Below, piece after piece: positions 43,759-51,936 of a stretch of DNA of 64,000 nucleotides. The translations under genes and the position numbers were made by a program. Source of the stretch: Acidobacteriaceae bacterium (lineage in GTDB: Bacteria; Acidobacteriota; Terriglobia; Bryobacterales; Bryobacteraceae); the NCBI GenBank assembly GCA_019240475.1, contig JAFAYI010000036.1:124001-188000 (forward strand). The letters are read 5' to 3'. The stretch's first letter is position 1, and every line of letters begins with the position of its first letter. The notes below the pieces were generated by a model that saw nothing but the letters and a program-made list of their open reading frames with translations, had not been told where the DNA came from and searched no databases.

Positions 43759-43800
43759 AAAAAAAAACTGCTCGCGGAGTGCTGTGCAAACCGCGAGCAG
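43759..43800 (-). terminator. intrinsic terminator for sedolisin gene
   Basis: CTGCTCGCGG (43768-43777) pairs perfectly with CCGCGAGCAG (43791-43800) over ten bases. On the minus strand it is followed by nine T's (plus-strand A-run at 43759-43767), a textbook intrinsic terminator for the minus-strand sedolisin gene ending at 43835. For the plus-strand small gene the same stem has only a weak T-tract, so termination there is less sure. Confidence 0.85.
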
Positions 43801-43834
43801 CTTACTTTCGTTTAACTGAAGTTACTAAGTCGGA

Positions 43835-45880
43835 TTACGGCTTACCGGGATTGAAGTAGTCCGCGAAAGCCTTTCCGTTGGGTGTTCCGAGGCCTGTCAC
43901 GTCGTCCCAGCCGGGAGTGATGGTAAGGCCGCTATCGGTGCCGAAGGTGATGACGTAAGCGGTGTCCTGCTCGAGCGGGATGTTCCAGATAGCGCTGTAG
44001 AACTTAGTCGTGTTCTCGAGCGGCGCCGCGATTTCCGCAGCGGTGTAGTTGTTGATGAGGCCGCCGCCTTCATTAATGCTGGCCGTTACGTTGGTTGAGG
44101 AATTGACGGGCAGCACGTCCGTGATGGTTCCGGCAGGCATGGAGTAGAGATGACGGGCAGCCTGACCGAGCGGCGCGCCGGCTTCCTGATTGGCGATGGC
44201 CCAGAGACCCGAGAACATTGGGGTAGCGAGGCTGGTGCCGCCGTAAACCTGCCACTCAAGCGGCGGATAAACGAAGTTTTCGGAGATGGCGATGATGGCG
44301 CCGGTGAAGGGATCGGCCAGCCAGGAGATGTCGGGAAGCAAGCGCGCGGCGCCAGGGAGCTTGTTCTGGAAGGATGGCTTCGAGAAGACCGCGCTGGGGC
44401 CGCCGCCGGAGCCCGCATAGAATCCGAAATTGATGGGCGGATCGTAGACGGTCCCGGCATCGACCAGCAGGGTTTCGTTGTTGCCCCAACCGGTCTGCCA
44501 GGCGATGGCGTTGTTCGATTTCAGCGCGAGGGTGACGCCGCCGACGGCCGTGGCATAGGGAGAATCGGCGGGCGCGATGACGGAAGCCGGATCGAATTGC
44601 GGGAAGTCGAAGGTGTAGTCGCCGTCGTCGCCGGTGGCGAAGTCGGCAGAGACGCCGAGCGAAGCGGCGATCTCATTGATGAGGTTCTCTTCGTTCAGAG
44701 TTGCGGTGGGAGTGTAGAGTTCTTCGCTTCCATAGCTGCCGGAGATGACGTTGCCGAGGCCGTTGGCGAGCGCATAGAGTTCGGCGTCATCTACGTCCAT
44801 GAAGGTAGCCGAAGGCGGCACGACCAGGTCGATGTTGGCGCCAGGGGCGATGGCGTGAGCCCATTCTACGTCGATGTTGATCTCGGGATCGGGGGCGGCG
44901 CAGGTGGGCGTCGTGTAGGAATAGAGAATCTTGAAACTGGAGGCGGTAAGCGCGGGCAGGCCGAAGCGGGCCGAGAACGCGTTGGCATCCTGGCGGATAG
45001 TGGGCGAGCCGCACCAATCGATGATGACTACGGTCTGGCCAGTGCCATCGAAGCCCTCTTTGTAGAGGCCCGTGAGGTTATAAGCAGTTTGAATTTCGGC
45101 GGGGGTGTAACCGCAGCCGGAGGGATTCTGCGTGCCGTTATAGCTGTTGCCAGTGTAGGTGCCTATGGGGTAGGAACCGCTTGTGGAAAAGGTCTCAGTG
45201 GTGACGCCCGTGAAGCAGTTGGAGGTAAAGAAGGAGTTGCTGGCGTTTGAAGAGACAGTGGCGGATTGCACGCCTTTGCCGGAGGGCGAACTGGCAAGGC
45301 CTCGGGCCATCAGAGGATGTTGATAGGACAGATTGTCGAGGCCGGCGACATTCGCGGTGAGGGCTGCGGCGGCTCCGTCGATGTAAGGATCGCTGGTGTT
45401 CGCGCGAACGGTTTGGCCATTCACCTGGAAGGTTCCGATGGAGACGTGGAAGGCTTTTTCCACATCGGCGACGGCGCCGCGCGCGCGAACGGAGAAGTTG
45501 AGTGGGCCGACGGCGACGACGGGCAGATTATGCGAGGAGAAGAACTCTTCGACGGTTTTGATATCGGCCGCCGTGGGCGCGAAGCGGGAGGCCACATCGG
45601 AGACCTTCAGCCAATCGTGATAGTGAGACGAGGATGGATCGTAGAGTTCCTCGACTAAGGAGTCCATTTCGGCCCGGTTATGGGGATTCAGCCAAATGGC
45701 GACGTCGATGACTTCGCTCGGATTGGCCGGGCCCAGATTCTTGGCCGTCGCGACGAAGCGCGGCGTGTTGTTTGCGATCGCCTGGCCGCTGACGGAGGTA
45801 GCAGCTTGCGCCGCTCCGAAGGCGAACAGTCCGGCAGCGAGCGCCAGATGCAGATTTCTACTAAACCTTATCCTGTGCAT
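43835..45880 (-). CDS. secreted sedolisin (S53) peptidase with kumamolisin prodomain
   Basis: 681 residues. Signal peptide about 1-26. The activation prodomain (about 30-190) shows VAIWLNPHNRAEMDSLVEEL, SSSHYHDWLKVSDVASRFAP and GPLNFSVRARGAVADVEKAF. The catalytic domain has Glu333 and Asp337 in EINIDVEW (E-x3-D), an oxyanion Asp in the SADFATGDDGDY region, and nucleophile Ser550 in GGTSLATP. The C-terminal WDDVTGLGTPNGKAFAD is the calcium-binding end. Sedolisins are acid-stable endopeptidases, made inactive and cut at low pH. A clear terminator lies downstream. It diverges from kdsB across a 239-base intergenic region. Confidence 0.94.
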   Translation of the reverse strand: MHRIRFSRNLHLALAAGLFAFGAAQAATSVSGQAIANNTPRFVATAKNLGPANPSEVIDVAIWLNPHNRAEMDSLVEELYDPSSSHYHDWLKVSDVASRFAPTAADIKTVEEFFSSHNLPVVAVGPLNFSVRARGAVADVEKAFHVSIGTFQVNGQTVRANTSDPYIDGAAAALTANVAGLDNLSYQHPLMARGLASSPSGKGVQSATVSSNASNSFFTSNCFTGVTTETFSTSGSYPIGTYTGNSYNGTQNPSGCGYTPAEIQTAYNLTGLYKEGFDGTGQTVVIIDWCGSPTIRQDANAFSARFGLPALTASSFKILYSYTTPTCAAPDPEINIDVEWAHAIAPGANIDLVVPPSATFMDVDDAELYALANGLGNVISGSYGSEELYTPTATLNEENLINEIAASLGVSADFATGDDGDYTFDFPQFDPASVIAPADSPYATAVGGVTLALKSNNAIAWQTGWGNNETLLVDAGTVYDPPINFGFYAGSGGGPSAVFSKPSFQNKLPGAARLLPDISWLADPFTGAIIAISENFVYPPLEWQVYGGTSLATPMFSGLWAIANQEAGAPLGQAARHLYSMPAGTITDVLPVNSSTNVTASINEGGGLINNYTAAEIAAPLENTTKFYSAIWNIPLEQDTAYVITFGTDSGLTITPGWDDVTGLGTPNGKAFADYFNPGKP

Positions 45881-46003
45881 TCCTTGTTTTTTCCTTGATG
45901 ATGTTTGTGATTAAACCCGAATCGGCGCGTACGTGGAACGGGATGCCCCACTTACCGATTCGTTCAGCATAATCGCGATCCCAGAAGAATACTAGCCGTT
46001 TTT

Positions 46004-46018
46004 AGTACCGTGGGTACT
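46004..46018. repeat. short inverted repeat in the 239-base divergent gap
   Basis: AGTACC (46004-46009), GTG, GGTACT (46013-46018): a perfect six-pair palindrome flanked by T-runs on both sides. The rest of the 45881-46119 gap is AT-richer than the surroundings, with A-rich copies ACATAAAG and GCATAAAT near 46070, but I see no gene. It may be an operator between the divergent sedolisin and kdsB genes. Confidence 0.35.
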
Positions 46019-46119
46019 TTTGAGGCTGCGCGAAGTTGAAACGTAAGCGAACGGTTTATTGAAACATAAAGAAGCATAAATGCGAACGTGGCGAGGGGCT
46101 CTAACGAGGGGCGACTTAC

Positions 46120-46893
46120 GTGCTACACTCAAACGTGCGGACGCGGATTTTGGGTGTCATCCCCGCCCGGTTTGCCTCCTCCCGATTCCCTGGAAAAGCT
46201 CTCGCTTCAGTCGCCGGAAAGCCCATGGTGCAGCACGTGTACGAGCGCGCCAGCCGGTCGCGATATTTGCACGAGTTGCTGGTTGCGACCGACGACGAGC
46301 GTATTGCAGAGGCGGCGCGGCAATTCGGCGGGCGCGTCCGCATGACCCGCAGCGATCACGCTTCGGGGACGGATCGGCTGGCTGAGATCGCGTCGTCGGA
46401 AAATGCGGCGCTCTACGTGAACATTCAAGGCGACGAGCCGCTGATCGATCCGGAGGCGATCGACGCAGCGATTCTGGCAGTGCTTGGCGACGAAGCGGTT
46501 TCGATGGGCACGCTCAAGAAGCGCATCGAAGATCCGACGGACATCATGAATACCAATGTCGTCAAGGTGGTGACGAACCTGCTGGGCGACGCCATTTACT
46601 TTTCGCGCTGCCCGATTCCGTATGAGCGGGATGGCCGCAGCGGGCTACCACTCTTTTTTAGGCACATTGGGCTATACGTGTACCGCCGGGATTTCTTGCT
46701 GCAGTATCCGGACTTGAACGTGGGGCCGCTTGAACAGGCGGAACGACTGGAGCAGCTTCGCGCGCTTGAAAACGGGTATCGAATCCGCGTGGCCCCGGTC
46801 GAATATGAATCTCTGGGGGTGGATACGCCGGAAGATTTGGAGAGGGTGAATCAGTTATTTGCGGCGGCGGCCGAATTCAGCAGCTCGGTTTAG
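46120..46893 (+). CDS. kdsB: 3-deoxy-manno-octulosonate cytidylyltransferase (CMP-KDO synthetase)
   Basis: 257 residues. Activates KDO with CTP for lipid A core assembly. IPARFASSRFPGKAL near 14 is the nucleotide-binding signature; MVQHVYERA, VATDDERI, DRLAEI, NIQGDEPLIDP near 100 (metal Asp) and GDAIYFSRCPIPY near 160 follow. GTG start at 46120 has GAGGGG eight bases upstream; a GTG at 46135 also fits but lacks one. It begins the kdsB-pyrG-kdsA run, which links CTP supply to KDO use. Confidence 0.96.
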   Translation: MLHSNVRTRILGVIPARFASSRFPGKALASVAGKPMVQHVYERASRSRYLHELLVATDDERIAEAARQFGGRVRMTRSDHASGTDRLAEIASSENAALYVNIQGDEPLIDPEAIDAAILAVLGDEAVSMGTLKKRIEDPTDIMNTNVVKVVTNLLGDAIYFSRCPIPYERDGRSGLPLFFRHIGLYVYRRDFLLQYPDLNVGPLEQAERLEQLRALENGYRIRVAPVEYESLGVDTPEDLERVNQLFAAAAEFSSSV

Positions 46894-46942
46894 CTGGAGC
46901 GGTTTTGAGCGGGAAAGAGAGTAGCCGGTTTCGGGGGAGAGC

Positions 46943-48601
46943 ATGGCTAAATACATCTTTGTAACGGGTGGCGTTGTTTCGTCTTTAGGCAAGGGGATCG
47001 CGGCGGCTTCGATGGGGTGCCTGCTTGAAAGCCGCGGGCTACGGGTGACGCTTCAGAAGTTCGATCCGTATTTGAATGTGGACCCCGGCACCATGAGCCC
47101 TTTTCAGCATGGCGAGGTCTTTGTGACGGACGACGGCGCCGAAACCGACTTGGACCTGGGCCATTACGAACGGTTCACGCACGCGCCGCTGACGCAGAGC
47201 AACAATCTGACCTCCGGCCGGATTTACGAGAACATCATTGCGCGGGAGCGCCGCGGTGATTATCTGGGCAAGACGGTTCAGGTGATACCGCATGTGACGA
47301 ACGAGATCAAGGCGGCCTGCCGCAAGGTGTCGACGGGGATGGATGTGGCGATCATCGAAATCGGAGGGACGGTGGGCGACATCGAGTCACTGCCATTTAT
47401 CGAAGCGATTCGCCAGATGCGGCACGAAGAAGGGCGCGAGAATACGCTGTTCGTGCACCTGACTCTGGTGCCCTGGATCGCGGCCGCGCAGGAATTGAAG
47501 ACCAAGCCGACGCAGCACAGCGTGAAAGAGCTGCGGGCGATCGGTATTCAACCCGATATTCTGCTGTGCCGCTCGGAACGGCAACTTCCCGATGAGGTGA
47601 AGGAAAAGATCGCGCTGTTCTGCGACGTGGACGTCAGCGGCGTGGTGACGGCGAAGGATGTGAGTTCGGTGTACCAGATTCCGATGGTATTCGCCGAGCA
47701 AGGGGTGGACGAAAGCATTCTGAAGCTGCTGCATATGCAAGCGGGCCCTCGCAACATGACGCGGTGGGCCGAGATGGTGCAGCGAATGATGAACCCGGCG
47801 CGGGAGGTGAGCATCGGGCTGGTGGGCAAGTATGTCGAATACGAAGATTCGTACAAGAGCTTGAAAGAGGCGCTGCTGCATGCAGGCATCGCGCACCAGG
47901 CGCGGGTGGAGATCGATTGGATCGAATCGGAGCGGATGGAGTGGCCGGAATGCCGGCGCCAACTGCAGCGCTACGACGGCATTCTGGTGCCGGGCGGATT
48001 CGGCAAGCGCGGGATAGAAGGAATGCTGCGGACGATCCGGTGCGCGCGAGAGGACAAGATTCCGTATTTTGGGATTTGCCTGGGAATGCAGACGATGGTG
48101 ATCGAATATGCGCGCAATGTTTGCGGGCTGGCGGATGCGGATTCGACGGAGTTCAACCCGGCGACGGCACATCGCGTGATTTTCAAACTGCGGGAGTTGA
48201 AGGGCGTGGATGAGCTGGGCGGCACGATGCGGCTGGGGGCGTATCCATGCGTGCTCGCGCCCGGAAGTTTCGCGCAACAGGCTTATGGCGCGGCGCAGAT
48301 CAGCGAGAGGCACCGGCACCGCTACGAGTTCAACCGCGAGTTCGAGCCGGAGCTGACGGCGCGCGGCTTGCGCTTGACGGGGCAAACGCCGGACGGGGTA
48401 TATGTAGAGATCTGCGAGCTGCCGGATCATCCGTGGGCCCTCGGCTGCCAGTTTCACCCGGAGTTCAAATCGAAGCCGCTAGAACCGCATCCGCTGTTCA
48501 CGGCTTTTATCGGCGCGGCATTGAAGCGGAGAGAAGCGAAGTCGCGCGCGGGGCATGAGACCGAAGCGGCCGCGCTGCCCGAGTATTCGCACGCGCGATG
48601 A
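46943..48601 (+). CDS. pyrG: CTP synthase
   Basis: 552 residues (E. coli 545). Makes CTP from UTP, ATP and glutamine. Synthase domain: YIFVTGGVVSSLGKGIAAAS start, LQKFDPYLNVDPGTMSPFQH, GTVGDIESLPF, CRSERQLPDEVKEKIALFCD. Glutamine amidotransferase domain from about 295: GLVGKYVEYEDSYKSLKEAL, GGFGKRGIEGM, and the nucleophile Cys379 in GICLGMQ. The end LGCQFHPEFKSKPLEPHPLF carries the His-Glu of the triad. Its TGA shares bases with the kdsA ATG (ATGA), so they are coupled. Its CTP is the cosubstrate of kdsB just upstream. Confidence 0.97.
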   Translation: MAKYIFVTGGVVSSLGKGIAAASMGCLLESRGLRVTLQKFDPYLNVDPGTMSPFQHGEVFVTDDGAETDLDLGHYERFTHAPLTQSNNLTSGRIYENIIARERRGDYLGKTVQVIPHVTNEIKAACRKVSTGMDVAIIEIGGTVGDIESLPFIEAIRQMRHEEGRENTLFVHLTLVPWIAAAQELKTKPTQHSVKELRAIGIQPDILLCRSERQLPDEVKEKIALFCDVDVSGVVTAKDVSSVYQIPMVFAEQGVDESILKLLHMQAGPRNMTRWAEMVQRMMNPAREVSIGLVGKYVEYEDSYKSLKEALLHAGIAHQARVEIDWIESERMEWPECRRQLQRYDGILVPGGFGKRGIEGMLRTIRCAREDKIPYFGICLGMQTMVIEYARNVCGLADADSTEFNPATAHRVIFKLRELKGVDELGGTMRLGAYPCVLAPGSFAQQAYGAAQISERHRHRYEFNREFEPELTARGLRLTGQTPDGVYVEICELPDHPWALGCQFHPEFKSKPLEPHPLFTAFIGAALKRREAKSRAGHETEAAALPEYSHAR

Positions 48602-49434
48602 GCGCGGTGACGGCGGGCGAGGGCTCGGGTTCGATCACGTTCGACAACAAGGCGGGGCTGGCCCTGATAGCCGGCCCATGCGTGATCGAGAGCGAACAGC
48701 ACGCGCTCGCGATGGCGCGGGCGATCCGGGAGATTGCCGGGGCGTTCGTGTTCAAAGCTTCCTTCGATAAAGCGAACCGAAGCAGCGTGCATTCCTATCG
48801 TGGACCAGGGCTGAAGGAAGGGCTGCGAATATTAGGCGCGGCGCGCGCGCTGGGCATTCCGGCGCTGACCGATATTCACGAACCGGCGCAGGCGCAAGCG
48901 GCCGCCGAACACGTGGACATTTTGCAGATTCCGGCCTTTCTGTGCCGCCAGACGGATCTCTTGCTGGAGGCCGGGCGCACGGGGCGCGCGGTGAACATCA
49001 AGAAGGGGCAGTTCGTTTCTCCGGCCGACATGGGCCGGGCCGCGGAAAAGGTGGCGAGCACCGGTAACCAGCGAATCATCCTTACGGAGCGCGGGTCTTC
49101 GTTCGGCTACAACAACCTGGTAGTGGATATGCGCGGGCTGAGGATCATGGCCGGGACCGGGTATCCGGTAGTTTTCGACGCCACGCACAGCGTGCAGTTG
49201 CCGGGCGCCGCGGGAACGGTTTCGGGCGGCCAGCCGGAATTCATCGAACCTTTGGCGCGGGCGGCGACGGCGACGGGAATCGCGGGCGTATTTGTCGAGG
49301 TTCACGAACGTCCGGAGCGGGCGCTTTCCGATGGAGCGAATGCGCTGCGGCTCGACCGATTGGGGGAGTTTTGGCGAAGGCTCGGAGAGATCGATCGTTT
49401 GGTGAAGGGATTTCGAGCAGTTTCCATTGATTAA
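48598..49434 (+). CDS. kdsA: 3-deoxy-8-phosphooctulonate synthase
   Basis: 278 residues. Condenses phosphoenolpyruvate with arabinose 5-phosphate, the first committed KDO step. IAGPCVIESEQHALAMA near 20, FKASFDKANRSS near 56 (PEP-binding Lys), LTDIHEPAQAQAAAEHVDIL near 96, LQIPAFLCRQTDLL near 115 and FDATHSVQLPGA near 198 (metal/His) are all family motifs. ATG overlaps the pyrG TGA. Its TAA overlaps the stop of the next, convergent gene (shared TTAA at 49431-49434). Confidence 0.97.
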   Translation: MSAVTAGEGSGSITFDNKAGLALIAGPCVIESEQHALAMARAIREIAGAFVFKASFDKANRSSVHSYRGPGLKEGLRILGAARALGIPALTDIHEPAQAQAAAEHVDILQIPAFLCRQTDLLLEAGRTGRAVNIKKGQFVSPADMGRAAEKVASTGNQRIILTERGSSFGYNNLVVDMRGLRIMAGTGYPVVFDATHSVQLPGAAGTVSGGQPEFIEPLARAATATGIAGVFVEVHERPERALSDGANALRLDRLGEFWRRLGEIDRLVKGFRAVSID

Positions 49435-49721
49435 GCCTTCACGCCCAAACGGTGAAGCTCCTCATTGGCTTCGGCGAGGCGCCGATGGATCTGCTCGCGC
49501 TCGGCGACGAGCTTGAGGACATGGTCGATGTTGAGCCTGGAGAGGACCGGCTGCAGCTCCGAGCGCTCGCGGGCGAGCAGGCATTCAAGCTGAGAGCCGG
49601 CTTTCTTGAAGAGCTGGGCGGCGTCGCTCAGTTCCGCTTCGAGGGCTGCGAGGCGATGACGGGCCTCGGTCTTATGACGGTAAATTCTACCAATTAGCTC
49701 GTCTCGCCGGTGATTATCCAT
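49431..49721 (-). CDS. small coiled-coil protein, unknown function
   Basis: 96 residues from the ATG at 49721 (an upstream start at 49769 is possible). Fully helical: NHRRDELIGRIYRHKTEAR, then LAALEAELSDAAQLFKKAGS and EREQIHRRLAEANEELHRL. Heptad-like Leu/Ala spacing predicts a coiled coil over most of the length. No signal peptide, no enzyme motif. Its stop is shared with kdsA on the opposite strand. Not recognised; it may be a small regulatory or scaffold protein. Confidence 0.6.
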   Translation of the reverse strand: MDNHRRDELIGRIYRHKTEARHRLAALEAELSDAAQLFKKAGSQLECLLARERSELQPVLSRLNIDHVLKLVAEREQIHRRLAEANEELHRLGVKA

Positions 49722-49782
49722 GGAAATTCGAGTTCGTAACGGCAACAAATCGGGCGTTGGAATCGTCACTCTATATTAGGCC

Positions 49783-51162
49783 GTGACGAAATCGCCCACC
49801 ATTCGTCTTCTAATCGGGCTGCTGGTGACGCTAGGAGCCATGATGGGGTTCTCCTGGTATGCGTTGTACCAGTTGAGCGGGCTGCGGAAGTTGCAAACGC
49901 AGACGATCGATTTGAACCGGCACGATTCGCTTCTGCTGCTCCGCGTGCAGAACGATTTGAACGCGGTGGGGCTGAAGCTGCGAGACATGACGGAGCTGCC
50001 GCGGCGGGCGGGCATTGCGGCGTATCGCGCGGACTTCAATTCTCTTCGGGATGATTTGGAAGAGGCGATACAAGCGGAGGCGAAGCTGGCGCCGGTGGCG
50101 CGGCGAGCCAAGCAACAAGCGGAGCTCGTGAGCGCGCTGAAACAGTTCTGGCAGTTGACAGACGAAGTGTTCGAGGAGGCCAAGGCGGGTAACGAGCGGA
50201 CTGCCCGGAACCTGGCGTTGACGCAACTTTCGCCGCAGCAATCGGCGCTCGCGGCGCAGGTATCGAGCTTGCTCGAACGCAACAACGAAGCCGAAGAGCG
50301 GGCGGATGTGAAGGTCGCTTCGATCTACGAAGGCGTGGAGGGCGATATCTACGCCTTCTTGACCGCGACTATGATCGCGATTGCGGCGACCAGCCTGTAC
50401 CTGATCTATTCGAACCGGCAGATGTTCGAACAGATTCAATCGCTATCGAAGCAGCGGCGGGTTCTGGCGGCGCGACTGATTACGGTGCAGGAAGAGGTGC
50501 TGCGGTCGGTCTCGCGGGAGCTTCACGATGAGTTCGGGCAGATTCTGACCGCGGTCGGGGCGATGCTGGCGCGAGCCGAACGGAAGGGCATTCCGGCGGA
50601 CTCGCCGTTACGCACGGAGTTGAGCGAAGTGCGCGAGATTACGCACAACACGCTCGAAAAGATGCGGAGCCTGTCGCAGATGTTGCATCCGGCGGTGATC
50701 GACGATTACGGGCTGGCGAAGGGGATCGAGTGGTATGTGGAAGTATTTCAGCGCCAGACCGGCATTCACACAACGGCGACGGTGATAGGAGAGCCGGTGC
50801 GGATCACCGGGCAGCCCGCGATTCACACGTTTCGGATTGTGCAGGAGGCGCTGACGAACGCAGCCAAGCACTCGGGGACGGCGATGGCGCAGGTGGAGAT
50901 GACATTTACCGCCGATACTCTGACGGTGAGCGTGGCCGACTTCGGACGGGGCATGCCGCACGCGAGGAAGAACGCGAAGCCCGGTTTGGGATTGATCGCG
51001 ATGCGGGAGCGCGCGGAGCTGCTATGCGCCAAACTGCAGATCACTTCCATTCCAAACGCGGGAACGAAGGTGACGGTCACGCTTCCACTCCGGCAGGAGG
51101 ACCCGATGCCGGACGCGCTGGAGGACAACAGTTTTCAAGAGGTAGTGAGCCAAAAAACATGA
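49783..51162 (+). CDS. NarX-like membrane sensor histidine kinase
   Basis: 459 residues, GTG start. Membrane segments near 8-27 and 198-212 bracket a helical periplasmic sensor (about 28-197) of the four-helix/CHASE3-like kind. HisKA_3 dimerisation: RELHDEFGQILTAV with His248. HATPase: HSGTAMAQVEM region, ADFGRGMP, and KPGLGLIAMRERAEL, the short form typical of NarL-partner kinases. Its TGA overlaps the ATG of the LuxR-type regulator, so they form a coupled pair. Confidence 0.93.
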   Translation: MTKSPTIRLLIGLLVTLGAMMGFSWYALYQLSGLRKLQTQTIDLNRHDSLLLLRVQNDLNAVGLKLRDMTELPRRAGIAAYRADFNSLRDDLEEAIQAEAKLAPVARRAKQQAELVSALKQFWQLTDEVFEEAKAGNERTARNLALTQLSPQQSALAAQVSSLLERNNEAEERADVKVASIYEGVEGDIYAFLTATMIAIAATSLYLIYSNRQMFEQIQSLSKQRRVLAARLITVQEEVLRSVSRELHDEFGQILTAVGAMLARAERKGIPADSPLRTELSEVREITHNTLEKMRSLSQMLHPAVIDDYGLAKGIEWYVEVFQRQTGIHTTATVIGEPVRITGQPAIHTFRIVQEALTNAAKHSGTAMAQVEMTFTADTLTVSVADFGRGMPHARKNAKPGLGLIAMRERAELLCAKLQITSIPNAGTKVTVTLPLRQEDPMPDALEDNSFQEVVSQKT

Positions 51163-51788
51163 ATGCAGAAACCACAGTTTTACTCGCAGACGATCACAGC
51201 CTGGTGCGCCGGGGATTCCGGCGCATTCTAGAGGACGACGAAGGCATGAAAGTAGTGGGCGAAGCCAGCAATGGCGTGGAAGCGATTCGCATGGCGTACG
51301 AGCTGAAGCCGAACGTGGTGGTGATGGACCTTTCGATGCCGGAACTCGATGGCGTGCAGGCAACCAAGGAGATCATCAAGCATCTGCCGGGCACGGAGGT
51401 TCTGGTGCTCAGCATGCATTCCGACGACAACTATGTGCGCAACGCGCTGGATGCGGGAGCGAAGGGTTATCTGCTGAAGAGCGCCATCGATGTGGACCTG
51501 GTGGGGGCGATACGCGCGGTGGCGCAGGGGGAGCGGTTCATCGGGTCGGGACTGAAGTATGTCGCGGCCGATCAGGACGATCAATTGAAGAAGCTTACCG
51601 GGCGCGAGAAACAGGTACTGCAACTCATCGCGCAGGGGAAATCGAACAAAGAGATCGCCAGCCTGCTGGACCTGAGCGTTAACACGGTTTCGGTGCACCG
51701 CGCGAACCTGATGGAGAAGATGAACATCCATCGCACGGCAGAGCTCGTGTTGTTCGCCATTCGGAAGGGCCTAGTAGCGCCGCAGTAG
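51159..51788 (+). CDS. NarL/LuxR-type response regulator
   Basis: 209 residues. Receiver domain with acidic pair LADDHSLVRRG and phospho-Asp57 (VVVMDLSMPELDG), Thr/Ser switch at LVLSMHSDDN, and Lys in GYLLKSA. LuxR helix-turn-helix at about 145-205: LTGREKQVLQLIAQGKSNKE then IASLLDLSVNTVSVHRANLM. ATG overlaps the kinase TGA. Target genes are not visible; the next operon begins with its own sigma-54-like element. Confidence 0.95.
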   Translation: MNAETTVLLADDHSLVRRGFRRILEDDEGMKVVGEASNGVEAIRMAYELKPNVVVMDLSMPELDGVQATKEIIKHLPGTEVLVLSMHSDDNYVRNALDAGAKGYLLKSAIDVDLVGAIRAVAQGERFIGSGLKYVAADQDDQLKKLTGREKQVLQLIAQGKSNKEIASLLDLSVNTVSVHRANLMEKMNIHRTAELVLFAIRKGLVAPQ

Positions 51789-51898
51789 CCGGGGGGCGCG
51801 TGCGCCCTGGGCCAACCCGATCCCAAAACCGGACACCTGTTGGCGATGAAGCTGGATTATAGTCCTTTATTTGGAACAATTAAGTACGGCGCGCCGGT

Positions 51899-51914
51899 TG
51901 GCCGCTGAAGTGCT
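51899..51914 (+). promoter_or_regulatory. sigma-54-like -24/-12 promoter before adaptor gene
   Basis: TGGCCGCTGAAGTGCT has the GG and GC pairs ten bases apart, with TGGC at -24 and TGCT at -12, matching most of the TGGCACGN4TTGCW pattern. Transcription would begin near 51925, twelve bases before the ATG at 51937. A TATAAT at 51919-51924 overlaps it, so a sigma-70 start is a rival. An NtrC-type regulator four genes down supports the sigma-54 reading. Confidence 0.45.
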
Positions 51915-51936
51915 TTTCTATAATCTGGAAAACGTC

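Noticed and set aside
44150..45250. 366-codon plus-strand open frame opposite the sedolisin
   Set aside because: No motif; the minus strand carries a full peptidase with signal peptide, catalytic residues and terminator.
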